From contig JAPWDM010000016.1 in the NCBI GenBank assembly GCA_035578155.1, forward strand, positions 7,500,005 to 7,564,004: a DNA stretch of 64,000 bases, given 5' to 3'. A model generated the notes under the pieces. That model saw only the letters and a list, made by a program, of their open reading frames with translations, was not told the DNA's origin and did no database searches. This document shows, in pieces, positions 1-12,540 of the stretch. The stretch comes from Brachynemurus nebulosus. Lineage: Eukaryota; Arthropoda; Insecta; Neuroptera; Myrmeleontidae. Position 1 is the stretch's first letter. Every line of letters starts with the position of its first letter. The position numbers were made by a program, and so were the translations under genes.

Positions 1-1179
1 CTACGTTGGAAAACGTTCTGCGACATAAAAACATATTTTCAATAGACGTTAGACTTTTTGTTTTGCAATATTTACAACTATTATGTCTGGCCGAAATGAT
101 ATTTCCTGCGCACGTAAAAACAACGTTTTGCAACATTTTAAAACGTTACGTTATTACGAATATAACCATTGTCAGTCACATGCTCAGTTATATAACCTGA
201 TAAAATTTTCTTCCATTCTGATTGGAGTGCAAAATTAATTATAAATCAAAAAAATTCAAAATAAGTTTCCAAGTCCGATCCTGGCCACTTGGATAAAGTG
301 CAACCGCTAAAAAAAAATTAATTTTTTTTAAGTTTTTAATTTTTTTTGAAATGTCATTACAAAATTCTGTAGTGCAAAAAAGAGGCATACTTCGTCGTCG
401 TCTGTATACTGGTCAACTATGTGGAACGTCTGGTCACTTTAGATATGACGCTACTTAACTGAAGCTTTAAACCATAAAATAAATTTTACTATAGCCAAGC
501 CAATACGTTGAATACGTTGACAGCACATTTTGATAAGACCTTAAAATTACAGTCAATTAGTAAGATCTACAAGATATGTATTTAGAAACATAATTTTACT
601 GAAATTTTCTTTTAAAAGTTTCATTGTAACAATATTTATTACATTATCTACTTATAAATATTGATACTGATATCCTTTTTCGCAATACGTTACACATAAG
701 TAACATGAGCAAAAGTTCAAAATAAAAATAAAAGTAGGTAAGTAGGTATCACAATTCAATAGCAGTGGTGAAATAAAAAATAATATTATTAATATTAAAG
801 TTTTTGAAGTTATACTTGTTTAGGGACGTTACGAAAAAATTACTGTAACATCAAAATTAACAGCATGAAGTTAGTCGCTAAACAAAAGGTAGCGCATAGC
901 ATTTAATATATACCCTATTTCAAATACAATTGATCATGAGTCATCGTTAAAAAATTAAATAATTCTTATATTCGAAACAAATCAATATTCTATTCTTTTC
1001 TAAAAACAAACTGTAAATTTAAAATTTACGTAAATGCAATAATGAAAGAGATAAAGCCAAGAAAACGGAAATTATTTAAATTCATAAGTGATAAAGCATG
1101 GTTAAATTTAAGTGAAATGGACCATACCTTAATTCATTTCAAAGGAGTGACAAATGAATAACGAATACATATATTTAAT
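1..1179. other. AT-rich intergenic sequence
   Basis: No coding region, RNA gene or bounded mobile element is recognised here. Only short chance open frames occur. Confidence 0.5.
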
Positions 1180-3821
1180 ATGGAGATTAGACAAGGAGAC
1201 GAAAGTTATATGAGAGGAATTGACAAAATTGGTCAGGAAAATGGTAAATATTATATTACAACTCCCAGAAAAAAGTTAAGGTAATAAAATTTTGAAAAAA
1301 ATATGATTGGTTAAATAAGATGACAAGGATAAAAAAGCAGCTTGTACAGTGACAGTTCAATTTACTTATCTCTCTCACACAAAAATCTGTCAAACTAAGT
1401 CGGATTTACATAGCTAAAAAAAACTAGCATACGGTATTTTTAATGTGTCTCTCCATGGAGATAAGATACGGAGTCTTCACCTGATGGCAGATTTGTGGTA
1501 ACTGATAACTCTTACTGATTATACCGTGTCACCCTGGAGTTAGATATCTACAAATTCAATTCATTTTAGAAAACTATTAAGAAATTATTCCATTTTATGG
1601 AAAAATAAAGTAGAAATACATATAAGAAAACATTAAAAAGTTACTAGCATTATTTATAAGTAAAAATTAATAACAAACTTAGTTAAAATAAAAAAAAACA
1701 ACAAACACCACTCGAAAATTATAATTGAGAGGACAAATGCATGAAGAAGTTATGTGACATTTTTGTAATTTTACAGTACAACCATTTGAAAGTTTTTATT
1801 TACTTGTACTCCCTATGAAATAGCACATGTTTATTATTGAATTTGTTTGAAACTATTGGAAGTAATGAAACCAAATTTTTCTAGATGATATTTCAGGATA
1901 AAATATTTCTAAATTCTACAAAATCAAAAAAAGTAAACGAACAGTCAAAAATAAATATATTAAATTTTAAGAAAAGTTAAGTTTTGAAAAAATATTAATA
2001 CCATGACGATCATAACCTTTAATGACACAACGTCCAGTGGTACATTATTTTGACGTTTATACACTTCATGTGGATTTATTGACGTCGTGCAACGTGATAT
2101 GTGAGTTAGTAAAGTTTCAGTTGACGTCTTATGACGTCAGCCACCGTCAAGGTGTTACTTTAAATACATAATTTTAATTTTTAATATTTAACATTACATT
2201 TGACATATACATTTTTTTTAACATATACATTTGAAATCATAAAACAATTCGATAAAATTTAAATGGACAAAATCGTTAAAAGTGATGATATTAAAAATTG
2301 AAAATTAAACTTAATAAAATTAAAATTAATAAAAAAAATAATAATAAAACTAAGAAAACAGTGTTACACAAAATTTAGAAAAATGTTACAAAAGAATCAA
2401 AATTAATAACAATTAAAAATGAATCACGGGTGCTCGAAACAAAATAAATATATAAACAAAATGGCTTTAGTCTAATGGAAACAAAGTAGTGACTGTGGCG
2501 CTGTAGTCAAGTTGGGTAACCATTTTAATCTTTTAAGCCGCTTGTTAAACTGGACGGTTGCTGTTTTACATGCCAGCATCAAAAGTGTTGTGCAAATTAA
2601 ATTGGAATCTGTGTTACAAATAGAAGCTATATGGAGTTTACCCCATTTAAAATTTTGATATATGACAAGCACGATAGATAAAATGACGGCACAATCGACA
2701 AATGTCATCAACCTGAGTTAATTCGAGTTAACCGCTTAAGTGGCTAAAATTTTTGATCTTAACTCCCTGACGATTATAGGAATAATTCCGAAAAACTAAT
2801 TGATATAAGTTAAAAAATCAAGAATACACTATTTTGACAACTAGTACACTTTATATGGAACTGTTGACGCCGTTGACGCTGTTTACCGTTATGTATACAT
2901 TAGTTTTTTTTTATAATGTAAAGTGCAATTCTTTTTTTTTTTTTTATTTATAATATCCTGTGTATGTTTTAAGAACTGAATTATGTATTTTAATAATAAA
3001 TGAAATTCTTAATTTAATTACGCATTATAATTTAAAAAGTTAAATGAATGTATATAATTTTTAAAACTATAGTTTTAAATTATAATTTAATATTTCTAAA
3101 TCGTGTTTTGTATTACTATTTTCTATTTTTAATTGAAAAATAATATTTATGAATGTTGCTGCAAGAGGGCAGTTTCGTATTGAAAATAATTTATTTCATT
3201 TTTTGCTATAGTGTAAATCCAACTTGTAAAATTTTATTACGTTTACTTTTTTCTTAGAGTTGTAATACTATATAAGGTTTTATTTTTTACCACTCGCGGC
3301 GTTAAAATGCTCGAATATTGATGTGAATATAGTAACATAAAACGGATAAAACAAAATGTAAATACAGTACTTATTCTCAAATGGAAACACGTCGGGACTG
3401 GGAAAGTGAGTGTTTCCATCTGAGAATCACCAATGTCGGTTGATGATATTTAATAATAAGGAAATACATAGAAATTACATATCCATGAAATAAACTCTTA
3501 TAGTTTAAATTACTTTATATGGCGAATATCCAATGTTACTGACTCCGATTTTACGTAAAGACGTCAGCGAATTCTATAATATACAATATAAATGATGCGA
3601 CGAAAAATAAAAATTGTTAAGTCTATTTTAAAAACGATCGAAAAACCCACTTTTTTCAAAAGCTAACAAAGATAATATAGAAGCTCGCATTTCCATTTGA
3701 GAATGTTCCATTTGAGAATAAGTACTGTACCGCTTTCGTATCCGACGAACACGAGTGCCATCTTTGATATGGACACTTTTTTGAATACATTGAGTTTCGT
3801 CTCCTTGTCTAATCTCCATAA
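1180..3821. repeat. Family A dispersed repeat, possible 2.6-kb TIR element
   Basis: The left end reads TATGGAGATTAGACAAGGAG and the right end (3803-3821) is its reverse complement, so the segment could be one element with inverted ends of about 25 bases. The part next to the right end (3288-3364, continuing at 3728) recurs at 6341-6420 and 10186-10268, and another right end is at 34019-34205. No transposase is seen. The interior also contains TGACGT motifs near 2040-2145 and a block at 1395-1475 that is repeated inverted near 15525-15605. The pairing of these two ends is my inference; they could belong to separate insertions. Confidence 0.45.
3365..3727. mobile_element. Tc1/mariner- or pogo-type MITE, TA target site
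   Basis: The terminal inverted repeats begin CAGTACTTATTCTCAAATGG and are near identical at both ends, directly flanked by TA. The element is 363 bases with no coding capacity and sits inside the right arm of a family A repeat, so it is the younger insertion. Confidence 0.75.
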
Positions 3822-4580
3822 TATTTAAGTTGATGTAATAGACTAGCTGTTAATATAACCCCAGCAAGATTGCAATACTGAATGCGATTTTCTTCCGTTG
3901 TTGCTATGATTATATAATATGTTAATTACGAAATTCAAATTACATTTCTTTGTTACTGGCACTTTAACAAAAGAAATCTCGACTTTCCAAAAAAATTTAT
4001 TAAATTACGCATTTTTTATGAATAATTACAATAAAATTTTTCGTAAATTCGGCTCATGTCGCAATTTTATCTTCGTGAGTAATAGCTATCATTGCCAGCT
4101 CGTTGAATAATATATTTGTCATTATACTTATATACGTATATATTTAAGACTAATACACTAAATTATTTAATATTTAAAACAAATTTTGAATATAGTCAAG
4201 TACTCTATTTTACCTGCGATTTTACCTGAAATACCTCTTCAATAAGCCCAAACTTGCATATATACATACCAATAGAAAGTTCTTTAATAAAATGCTGCGC
4301 CAACTAAAGGTCTTCCTCTAACTGCTATAGTTTTCGAATAGTCAGATAAAATTTAAACTTTTCTCTAAATATGAGAGGTAATTTTACTGTTTAAATAGCT
4401 ACGATGGCCGATAAAAAATAAAAGTGTGTTATTTTTCTTTGTACTTTACATATCGTTACTTCTCTTTGTGAACCTCGTATCTGAAAACTCCCAATTTTTG
4501 GACACTAAAAACGTATTTAAATCTGTGTTTTCATCACTATGAACTTAAGATTTATGCTAATTACACTCTTTGATGTTGGC

Positions 4581-4584
<4 letters not shown>
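3822..4584. other. Intergenic sequence without a gene
   Basis: AT-rich sequence. The block at 4445-4580 (a reading of GTGAACCTCGTATCTGAAAA and what follows) is related to a repeat at 39200-39345. No gene is recognised. Confidence 0.45.

Positions 4585-4648
<64 letters not shown>
4585..4648. repeat. (TA)n microsatellite
   Basis: An uninterrupted TA dinucleotide run of about 64 bases, lying between two blocks of the repeat family seen again near 39.1-39.3 kb. Confidence 0.95.
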
Positions 4649-4650
<2 letters not shown>

Positions 4651-4665
4651 TAAGTAATATAATAT

Positions 4666-5203
<538 letters not shown>

Positions 5204-6254
5204 AATGCTACGAAAAGACGTAAAGATGGAATTAGAATTTCTTATTATTATGATGAAAATATATCTGTTCAATGTTTCATAATATAAATATCAAAACTAG
5301 CCATTTATTAAAATCAGAATATAGTATACATAGAATAATTGTTATAAACAATAATTGAACATGAACCTTTTATGGCATTTTACACATTTTTTATTGCTGA
5401 ATGATCAATAAAATATATTCTGAAGAAAAACTGCCCTAATTTTGTAAGCGATATAGCCTACGCCTGGACTATAAACCTATTTTTAATGTTTCATTTTTAA
5501 CTATTTAACTATTTTTTTATGTTCCAATCAACAAATAAAATTATAAAACTTTTCATTGTAGAAAAAAAAAATTATTATTTGTTCCTGTGTTCGGGAAAAT
5601 TAAAAAATTTTTTAAAAATATACTGTCACCAAATAGCCAGTGAATTGATTAATTAATTATTATAATTAATTAAATATATTTTTATTACTTATGTTTCATA
5701 GATTAAGAATCAAATTGTAATTTATTTTGCTAGTATAGAAAAAATTAAATAAACGTTCACAAATGAAAAAGATTACCTGTGGTTTTTATTTATTCGATAT
5801 TTAACATCTAAATGTTTTTGATTGGTTGTTAATTAAATTGTCTTTTTAATAAAATAAACGATAAAATTATTCAATTTATGGATTTGGAATAATTGATTTC
5901 TTTTAAACAAATCGAGGTAAGAGATAAGAAAAACGTGAATTTAACGTCTCCCAAAGCATTGGAATTCCCACAAAAAATTCAAGTAAATGGTTTGACCAAT
6001 TTTCACTAACAATAAATGTTATTCAAGCCCTTTTAAAATCTCGGAATAAATAAACGTCAGTTTAAAATTGATCCCCAGGAGTCTAAAGCAACAAAAATTA
6101 CGCAAAACTAAATGACCAAAAGTACTCCACTCCTAAAAATCTAAATAAGTATGGTTATCTACTGGAAAGTCACAAGCTGTTAAAATTAGGTACCCATATT
6201 TCTGAAATAAAAATTAAGGCTACGCTAGAGTCGTTTGACGAACAGAGCAACCAG
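5204..6254. other. AT-rich intergenic sequence
   Basis: No gene recognised. The end (about 6221-6250) contains a degraded block like the GACGAGCGGAGCGAG signature of the family B repeats. Confidence 0.45.
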
Positions 6255-6420
6255 GGACACTAAAGAAGGACATCAAACTTATATGAGAGGAATTGACACT
6301 ATTGGTCCGGAAAATGGTAAATATAAGGGCTTTCTTTTTTTACCACTCGCGGCGTTCATAATGCTCGTGTATTGATGTGAATATAGCGAATTATAATAAG
6401 ATAGACAGAATGTAAATAAA
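6255..6420. repeat. Family A repeat, second copy (left part)
   Basis: Sequence from about 6275 (TATATGAGAGGAATTGAC) matches 1210-1250, and 6341-6420 (ACCACTCGCGGCGTT) matches 3288-3364. The terminal repeat itself is degraded. The missing right end may be the block at 10186-10268, which would mean several kilobases were inserted in between. Confidence 0.5.
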
Positions 6421-7095
6421 CATGAAGTATCAAGCGTATCAAGTGAGCGTAACACACAGTTTTTGACAATTGAGAGGCCGTAATAAAAAATTAGTTAATA
6501 TAAAATTTCTATAATTTTCAGATTTATTTCAGCTGACCATGGATTTCACTACTTAAATCATACACTGATTTTATCAATACCTAATCACAACGTAACCAAC
6601 AAAATCATTGATATCAAGGATTGATGCCACGGAGACTAATTGATGCAATCAATTCAATAAATTATTTTTATTTTCAGTGGATTTTCAAACCTGCTGTTAT
6701 TGGATGGAGAGTTGAAGATTACAAATTGGATAAGCGTAACAACTCAAAAATTATCTATAATGAATGCTGGCTGAAGACGACAAATTACAAATAATACTAA
6801 CAGCTTTTATTACAATACTAATCGCCTTACTAATTTCTAAATGCTTTGTAGATTTATTAGATATCGTGAGTAATTTTATATTAACAATATGAAGCCCGGG
6901 CACTTCCACAGTAAACTTCCCCGGAAGCCGGTAGTATTTTTAATGAAACTTTATATAAACAAATACATAAAATGATTCAACATGTATGTGTAAACATACG
7001 TACGTACATATGTGGTGCCTCACAAATTAACCATTTACATTCCAAAATTCCAATATCCTTAACGACGTCTGATTTAATATCCATCAACATTTTAA

Positions 7096-8355
7096 TGTTC
7101 AATCATAAGAAGAACGTCTCGAAAATCCGCTCATCAAGAAACAACAGAAAACAATTATCAAGTAAAACATCAAATTCCAATACGGCGCCAACCATCTCCA
7201 CAACAATTTCCTCGTAAAAATACGATTTCAAAAAAAGCGACCCCTAGATCCAAATCCAAAAATCCTTTTCCAATATCTTCTAGTACAATATCTGGCTTCA
7301 AAGTTACTTTACAAGCAACATTAGAAATTTTATCTGAACTTCACAATAATTATGGATATGAATACCTTTTAACATCTCGCTTGACTCAAGATTATCTCGA
7401 GGTAATAGCCAAATTTTTTAAGTATTCATTGTTTATATTTTTATCAGTATTATTATGTATTTTACAGAGACTATTTTCAATTATGAGGTATTCTTGTGGT
7501 TCCAATGATCACCCAACCCCTCAGCAGTTTGGTCAAGTCTTTCGATTATATTGTTGCAATGCAATGATTAAACCTCCAAAAAGCTCGAACGTGACTGGAG
7601 TTGAATTACTGCAAACTTTAATGAAAACGAAAGATTCATTTGAAATGTCACGTCAACCGCGAATGGAGTGGTTGGAAAGTATTGACCGAATGTTAGAAAG
7701 TGCAGTACCAATTGATATTTGGCTAAATAATTCATCAAATGATGCCAATGAAAAAGACCTCGATGATTCATCTGACATATCAGAGATTTCTCTAAATCGA
7801 TCTGAATCATCAACTACTGAATCAACCCCTAAAACTTATAGAACTGACGACGCTCTCGAAGATCATGACTATGATGTTGTATCGACGAGCAGGGAAGTGC
7901 AAGCGTACATGGGTGGATACATTGTAAGAAAACTAAAATTAAAATGCAAATGCTTACTTTGCGTAGGAACTCTCGAATCATCTAAAGATGATTCGATGAG
8001 TCGTAATCGCTATATTGACTTAGTTGAAAAATATGGCGGTCTGTCGCGGCCGAGTGACAGTTTATTTAAACTGACAGTCCAATTAGAGGCAGTTTTCTTA
8101 GACGTTGTTAGAAGAGTGGGTGGGAGTTGTTTGGCTCAGGGACTTATTTATAAAATTTTGGGTAGAATTGGAAATATTTTACCACAATTATCGTTTGTTG
8201 GTTGTCCGATTCACCAACTAGAAATAACTAAAGATATTATAGATTTTTACATAACAATGCGACTGTATTTTCTGGGTCGAACATTTAATAAAAAAAGTCA
8301 ATTAAATCGAGAAAAAATGAAAAGTTTAAAAAAATTTTCAAAGTTAGTTACATAA
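7096..8355 (+). CDS. P-element-like (THAP9-like) transposase, C-terminal half
   Basis: A DNA transposase of the P superfamily, lacking its N-terminus. The frame is open from about 7096, and recognisable homology starts near 7282. The family hallmark Q-D-Y-L-E is followed, after removal of a 66-base intron at 7402-7467, by R-L-F-S-I-M-R and then G-S-N-D-H-P-T-P. Further on are the G-G-Y-I-V-R-K-L region (7912-7935), a Cys pair (K-C-K-C-L-L-C), G-G-L-S-R-P-S, and a basic tail ending at a natural stop. No THAP zinc finger is seen upstream, and family members are usually at least twice this length, so I call it a fragment. The surviving frame has no stop or frameshift, which suggests a fairly recent loss or retention under selection. 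No terminal repeats of its own were identified. Confidence 0.85.
   Translation, partial: CSIIRRTSRKSAHQETTENNYQVKHQIPIRRQPSPQQFPRKNTISKKATPRSKSKNPFPISSSTISGFKVTLQATLEILSELHNNYGYEYLLTSRLTQDYLEVIAKFFKYSLFIFLSVLLCILQRLFSIMRYSCGSNDHPTPQQFGQVFRLYCCNAMIKPPKSSNVTGVELLQTLMKTKDSFEMSRQPRMEWLESIDRMLESAVPIDIWLNNSSNDANEKDLDDSSDISEISLNRSESSTTESTPKTYRTDDALEDHDYDVVSTSREVQAYMGGYIVRKLKLKCKCLLCVGTLESSKDDSMSRNRYIDLVEKYGGLSRPSDSLFKLTVQLEAVFLDVVRRVGGSCLAQGLIYKILGRIGNILPQLSFVGCPIHQLEITKDIIDFYITMRLYFLGRTFNKKSQLNREKMKSLKKFSKLVT
7402..7467 (+). other. 66-base GT-AG intron in P-like transposase
   Basis: The donor GAG|GTAATA and the acceptor TTTTACAG|AGA join Y-L-E to R-L-F, restoring the conserved P-superfamily spacing. 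The intron is 22 codons long without a stop, so retention would add 22 hydrophobic residues instead of truncating the protein. Confidence 0.8.
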
Positions 8356-9352
8356 ATCAGGAGCTTATTTTCAAAAGTGGTAAACTCCAAATTTATAATT
8401 TTTCAACTGAAAGCGGTAGGTGGTACTTAATATCATTCTTCATAGTCTGTGACGTTCAAATTTAATCAAATCTCATACATAAGCATGTAAAGTATAAATT
8501 TATCTTTAGTTGATTTTCAATAGTAGCCAAATCCAGACGTCTAAGTTCGTAGAAGAAGTACTGCCTCATCAATTCAGGAAAAGAACAGCAACATTACAAA
8601 ATAGTAAACGCTTTCAAGCAACGAGGGAAAAATACGTTATTTTCATGCACTTATAATAGGTTCGAAAGATTAGGGTTGCACATTTTATGATAAAATTTTT
8701 TATTCTATAATAGGAATATAGTCATAATCATAAGTTTGTATATATTAGATTATTATTAATTTATATTAAATATTGTTATCAATGGATAATAGAAATAAAA
8801 TAATTATCAGATAATAGATTAATTTTTTTTTAATCTCTTATTATATTTAAATTTTTATTAAAAATTTCTTTTAAACTGTACAATATTCAAAAGTTAATAA
8901 AAATGTACATAAATGTACAAATTAAATATTTTAAGTTATTTGTTTTAATACAATTTTTTACAACCCTGATTCCAATTTAGATAGTATTCATGGTATTAAT
9001 TGAGAAAACGGTAACTACTTTACTTGCCTGCCTAGGAAGGTAAGTAAACTTTTTTATCTGTTATTTTCTTGTAACTATAGTAACTAACAGACAGAATACT
9101 AAGATATACGCTATGTAACAGCCAACTTACGATTTAGGTGATTGAAAATAACCATTTTCACTGTCAAAATTTTTTTGTCAATTTAATTAATATTTAATAA
9201 TACATTTATAATAAGGCAAATTATTATTATGTACTTAATTTATTTCCCTTATTTATATTTAAACAACCTATTAAGTGTATAACTTGATTTTTCAACAAAT
9301 TTATTTAATATAAAATATTAAACAACAACAAACTTAATCTTGAAAATATTGT
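8356..9352. other. AT-rich sequence between transposon remnants
   Basis: No gene recognised. It may be 3' sequence of the P-like element, but no right terminal repeat was found. Confidence 0.4.
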
Positions 9353-9955
9353 TCATTTTTTTCTATAACCTTGCGCCATCTGCGATAACATACGAATGCC
9401 GTGGCGAAAGAAACTTGCAGGTTTCGATGCGATAAAATAATCGATGAATTTACGCACATCGTCCAGTGTTTTCAACTGTACATCCACTAAGGCGTGCTGC
9501 GTTGATTGAAACAAATGGTAGTCGGATGGGGCCAACTCAGGTGAATATGCCGCATGCGGGAAAACCTCTCATCCCAAGTTTAAGATGCTCTTCTAAGTCA
9601 CAGAAGCACGTGAGGTCGAACGTTGTCATGCAGCAGTATGATTTTCCTGCATCCTTGCCTAGTAAACGGGCTTTTCTGATCAAGTTCTTCGCTCAGTTTA
9701 TTCAATTGTCGGCTGTAGCGTTCCGCTGTCACCGTCAGACCACTTTACAGCAGTCCGTAATACAGAACACCCTTCATGTCCTACCATATATACAAGGTCG
9801 AAGTTACCACTTTTGAACCAATAATTACACGTTTCATAAGACACAATTCCGTCACCCAGGACACTACAAATTGAATCCCAAGCTTTAGCAGCATTTTTTC
9901 CTTGTTGGAATTCGTATAAAATACAGTGTCGAATATGCTCTTCATTAGTTGTCAT
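9353..9955 (-). pseudogene. Decayed mariner transposase
   Basis: Read from 9955 leftwards, the N-terminal helix-turn-helix region is clear: E-H-I-R-H-C-I-L-Y-E-F, then an S-I-C-S-V-L-G block and T-C-x-Y-W-F-K-S-G. A frame change and an internal loss follow. A second catalytic-region block (H-D-N-V-R-P-H, near 9615-9635) survives in another frame, and the C-terminal block (A-P-S-D-Y-H-L-F through F-F-R-H-G-I-R) ends at 9353. The first aspartate motif of the mariner D,D34D triad is missing. Total length is about 600 bases, against roughly 1 kb for intact mariner genes. It is inactive. Confidence 0.9.
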
Positions 9956-10185
9956 TGTAAACTCTACTATTCTGAGAGGTTACGTACTTCACGTGAACCT
10001 GTCGTTCGGTGTTCTGAAACCTTTAGTTTGATCCTTTCAAAACCACAAAAGGCCGCGGAAATATTTTTATTTAAAATATAATTTTTTTTAGCTCGAAGAA
10101 AAAATCTGTAAAAATTAAGTTATACACCAAATAAATAACTTGTTTTATAATTTGAAATTATTATCTCTCTTTTAAATTACCACTT

Positions 10186-10270
10186 TTCGTACACGGTGAA
10201 CACGAGTGCCATCTTTGATTTAGACACTTTTTTGAATACATTGAGTTTGAACTCCTTGTCTAATCTCCCT
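10186..10270. repeat. Family A repeat, right end
   Basis: About 85 bases match 3735-3821: GAACACGAGTGCCATCTTTG through CTCCTTGTCTAATCTCC. This marks another terminus of the family that spans 1180-3821. Confidence 0.75.
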
Positions 10271-10319
10271 AAGAGCAACTTTCAAAAATTAGTTCATTGG
10301 TGGATACCTGATACCCTAT

Positions 10320-11131
10320 GTTCTAATATAGACTATTCTAAAGTAAGCGGCTGGACGAATCTCTACCAGATTTTGCTGAAATAGTATTGAGATCCTAAAA
10401 AATGAAAGCTCTCTAGAATGGATGGATCTTGACCAAATTTTGCTCAAACATTACTGAGGTCACGAAATAAACGAATGTGAAGTTGAAATGACCCCCTAGG
10501 GTGCTGGGGACCCAAAAATAATCTAAAAATGACGACGAATCTTGACTAAATTTTACTTAAACACTATTGATAGTTTGAAAAAATTAAATGAGATTAAAAT
10601 TATTAACTAGGATTCTGAAGTAATACAAAACGCAATAAATTAATGGCTGGACGAATTAATGCATGTTCAGAAATGTTCTCCAAAACACTCGGACTTCAAA
10701 AAAGTTTCGAAATTCAACTGCTTCTAAAGTTATCAATATGGATATTTACGGAAAGGTCTCAAGACATGAAAATTAAATACAGTAGAAACTCGACAATTCA
10801 TCATGCTCGGGATCGAAGGGGTGATGAATTACAGAAATAGACGAATTATGAAATATGTCTGAAAATGAAAAACAAAGAGAAAAATTAATTAAATATTTTT
10901 ACTTATTTAAAGAAAGATAACCCAATTATACGACACACTTTAATTTTTTTTCTCTTTAAATTTCAAAAGTTAATTAGAAAAATAACTACACTACGTATAA
11001 TTTTTTTTAGAAGCGAGGTATTGTTACAGAGTGACTGGAATATGATGAGTTACAGAGCGACAAAATATCGAGTTTCCACTGTACACAATAAATATGAATA
11101 TATCTATTTTAAGATCATTGGACGAGCGGAG
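10320..11131. repeat. Family B dispersed repeat, internally periodic
   Basis: Degenerate units of roughly 105-120 bases around the motif GGACGAATCTTGACCAAATT, then a GGACGAGCGGAGCGGA block at about 11120. Related copies are at 16340-16790, 37497-38190 and 38890-39010. A pogo-like MITE (10780-11081) interrupts this copy. No coding sequence is seen. Confidence 0.7.
10780..11081. mobile_element. pogo-like MITE nested in family B
   Basis: The ends CAGTAGAAACTCGA and TCGAGTTTCCACTG are inverted repeats flanked by TA. The flanks rejoin into the uninterrupted family B sequence present at about 37870-37890, which confirms a nested insertion. It is 302 bases and non-coding. Confidence 0.75.
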
Positions 11132-11704
11132 CGGAACACTAGAAGAAACTGATTTTATAAAGAAATTTAAAATCCGACAAAAACAGATATCTGAAGATAT
11201 CTGCAAAAATGGAGGCAAGTACATTGTCAGCTGGGTATTGGTTTGCAACATAGCTTACGTCAACTAAATAAATAAGCAAGAGGAAAAATTAAAAATAAAA
11301 AGACTAACATTATATAAATAATTACACAACTGCATTTAGTATTAGTATTTTAAAATTAAAAAAAAAAAATAGTTGAAATCGATTTTAAATACAAATTTAA
11401 AATTTGTATTTATTATAGTTATTACAATTATATTTATTTGTACTTGGCATAAGAATCGATTTCAACTATTTTTCTTTTAATTTTAAAATACTAATACTAA
11501 ATGCAGTAGTGTAATTATTTATATAATGTTAGTCTTTTTATTTTTAATTTTTCCTTTTGCTTATTTATTTAGTTGACATAAGCTATGTTGCAAACCAATA
11601 CCCAGCTGACAATGTACTTGCCTCCATTTTTGCAGATATCTTCAGATATCTGTTTTTGTCGGATTCTAAATTTCTTTATAAAATCAGTTTCTTCTAGTGT
11701 TCCG
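11132..11704. repeat. Long palindrome, arms about 260 bases
   Basis: 11132-11396 is repeated in reverse complement at 11449-11704 with few differences, around a loop of about 50 bases. Shared landmarks are CAGATATCTGAAGATATCTG and the ATAGTTGAAATCGATT block nearest the loop. The arm starts in family B sequence, so this is probably an inverted duplication of a family B tail. Confidence 0.85.
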
Positions 11705-12540
11705 ATAGTTTTAGAAATACTTTAAGCCCACTAAGTCTCTGGGAAAAATTTTTCATAAATTATTGACACTTTTATTGGTAATAATTTTTTTAAAAAAATT
11801 GTGAAAACAGGTAAAGTAAGGAGCGCTTATTTACTATCAAAAGACAATGCATTGTGTATTAAATACGTAGACAACAAAATAAGAATTGACAATACTATGA
11901 ATAAGAATACTAATTGATGAAATACATTAAATAACTGAGGCACTGTCGAGAAAAGGTAAAATGCTTCATGTGGACAAATTGTATCAGTGCGATTTTGTCC
12001 CAAACACATTCACTGTTTATAAAAATAATATAATTCATAATAAATTTATTTAATTTGAAATTACATCCTGTCCGATTTAAGAACACTGCACTATTTTCTC
12101 AACAGTCTTCAGTAGAATAGCTGAGCGGGTTCGGGAGCACCGTAAAACTAACCAACTTGAACCCTTTTGCCAGTGTTTGAAATCGTGTAACTTTACGGTA
12201 CTAGACATTCCGAACTGATGAGTCATCAAACTGTATCGATATGCAAACCTTAACCTTTGACCCGGCACGTACCTACTACATGTATTTAAAATTTGTTGTT
12301 GACATTTGACCCCAACACTCGCTCATACTGTTGGCGTTGAAACTCCAAAGACATGAGTCATCACCAGCAACCAAATTAATTTATGTTAACCCATTATGCA
12401 TCATCACAATTTACTTATAACAATTTGGTTTTGTGTTAACCCATTACCAGCCAGCACTAACGTAGTTTTTGAATGCAAACCTAACGCATGCGCAGACTGA
12501 ATTTAAGTACACAACGCATGCGCACTCTGAATTTTAGGCC
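11705..12540. other. Intergenic sequence without a gene
   Basis: No gene recognised. GTTAACCCATTA occurs twice (12386 and 12436 areas), and a related ACGCATGCGCA motif occurs twice near 12485-12530. Confidence 0.4.
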
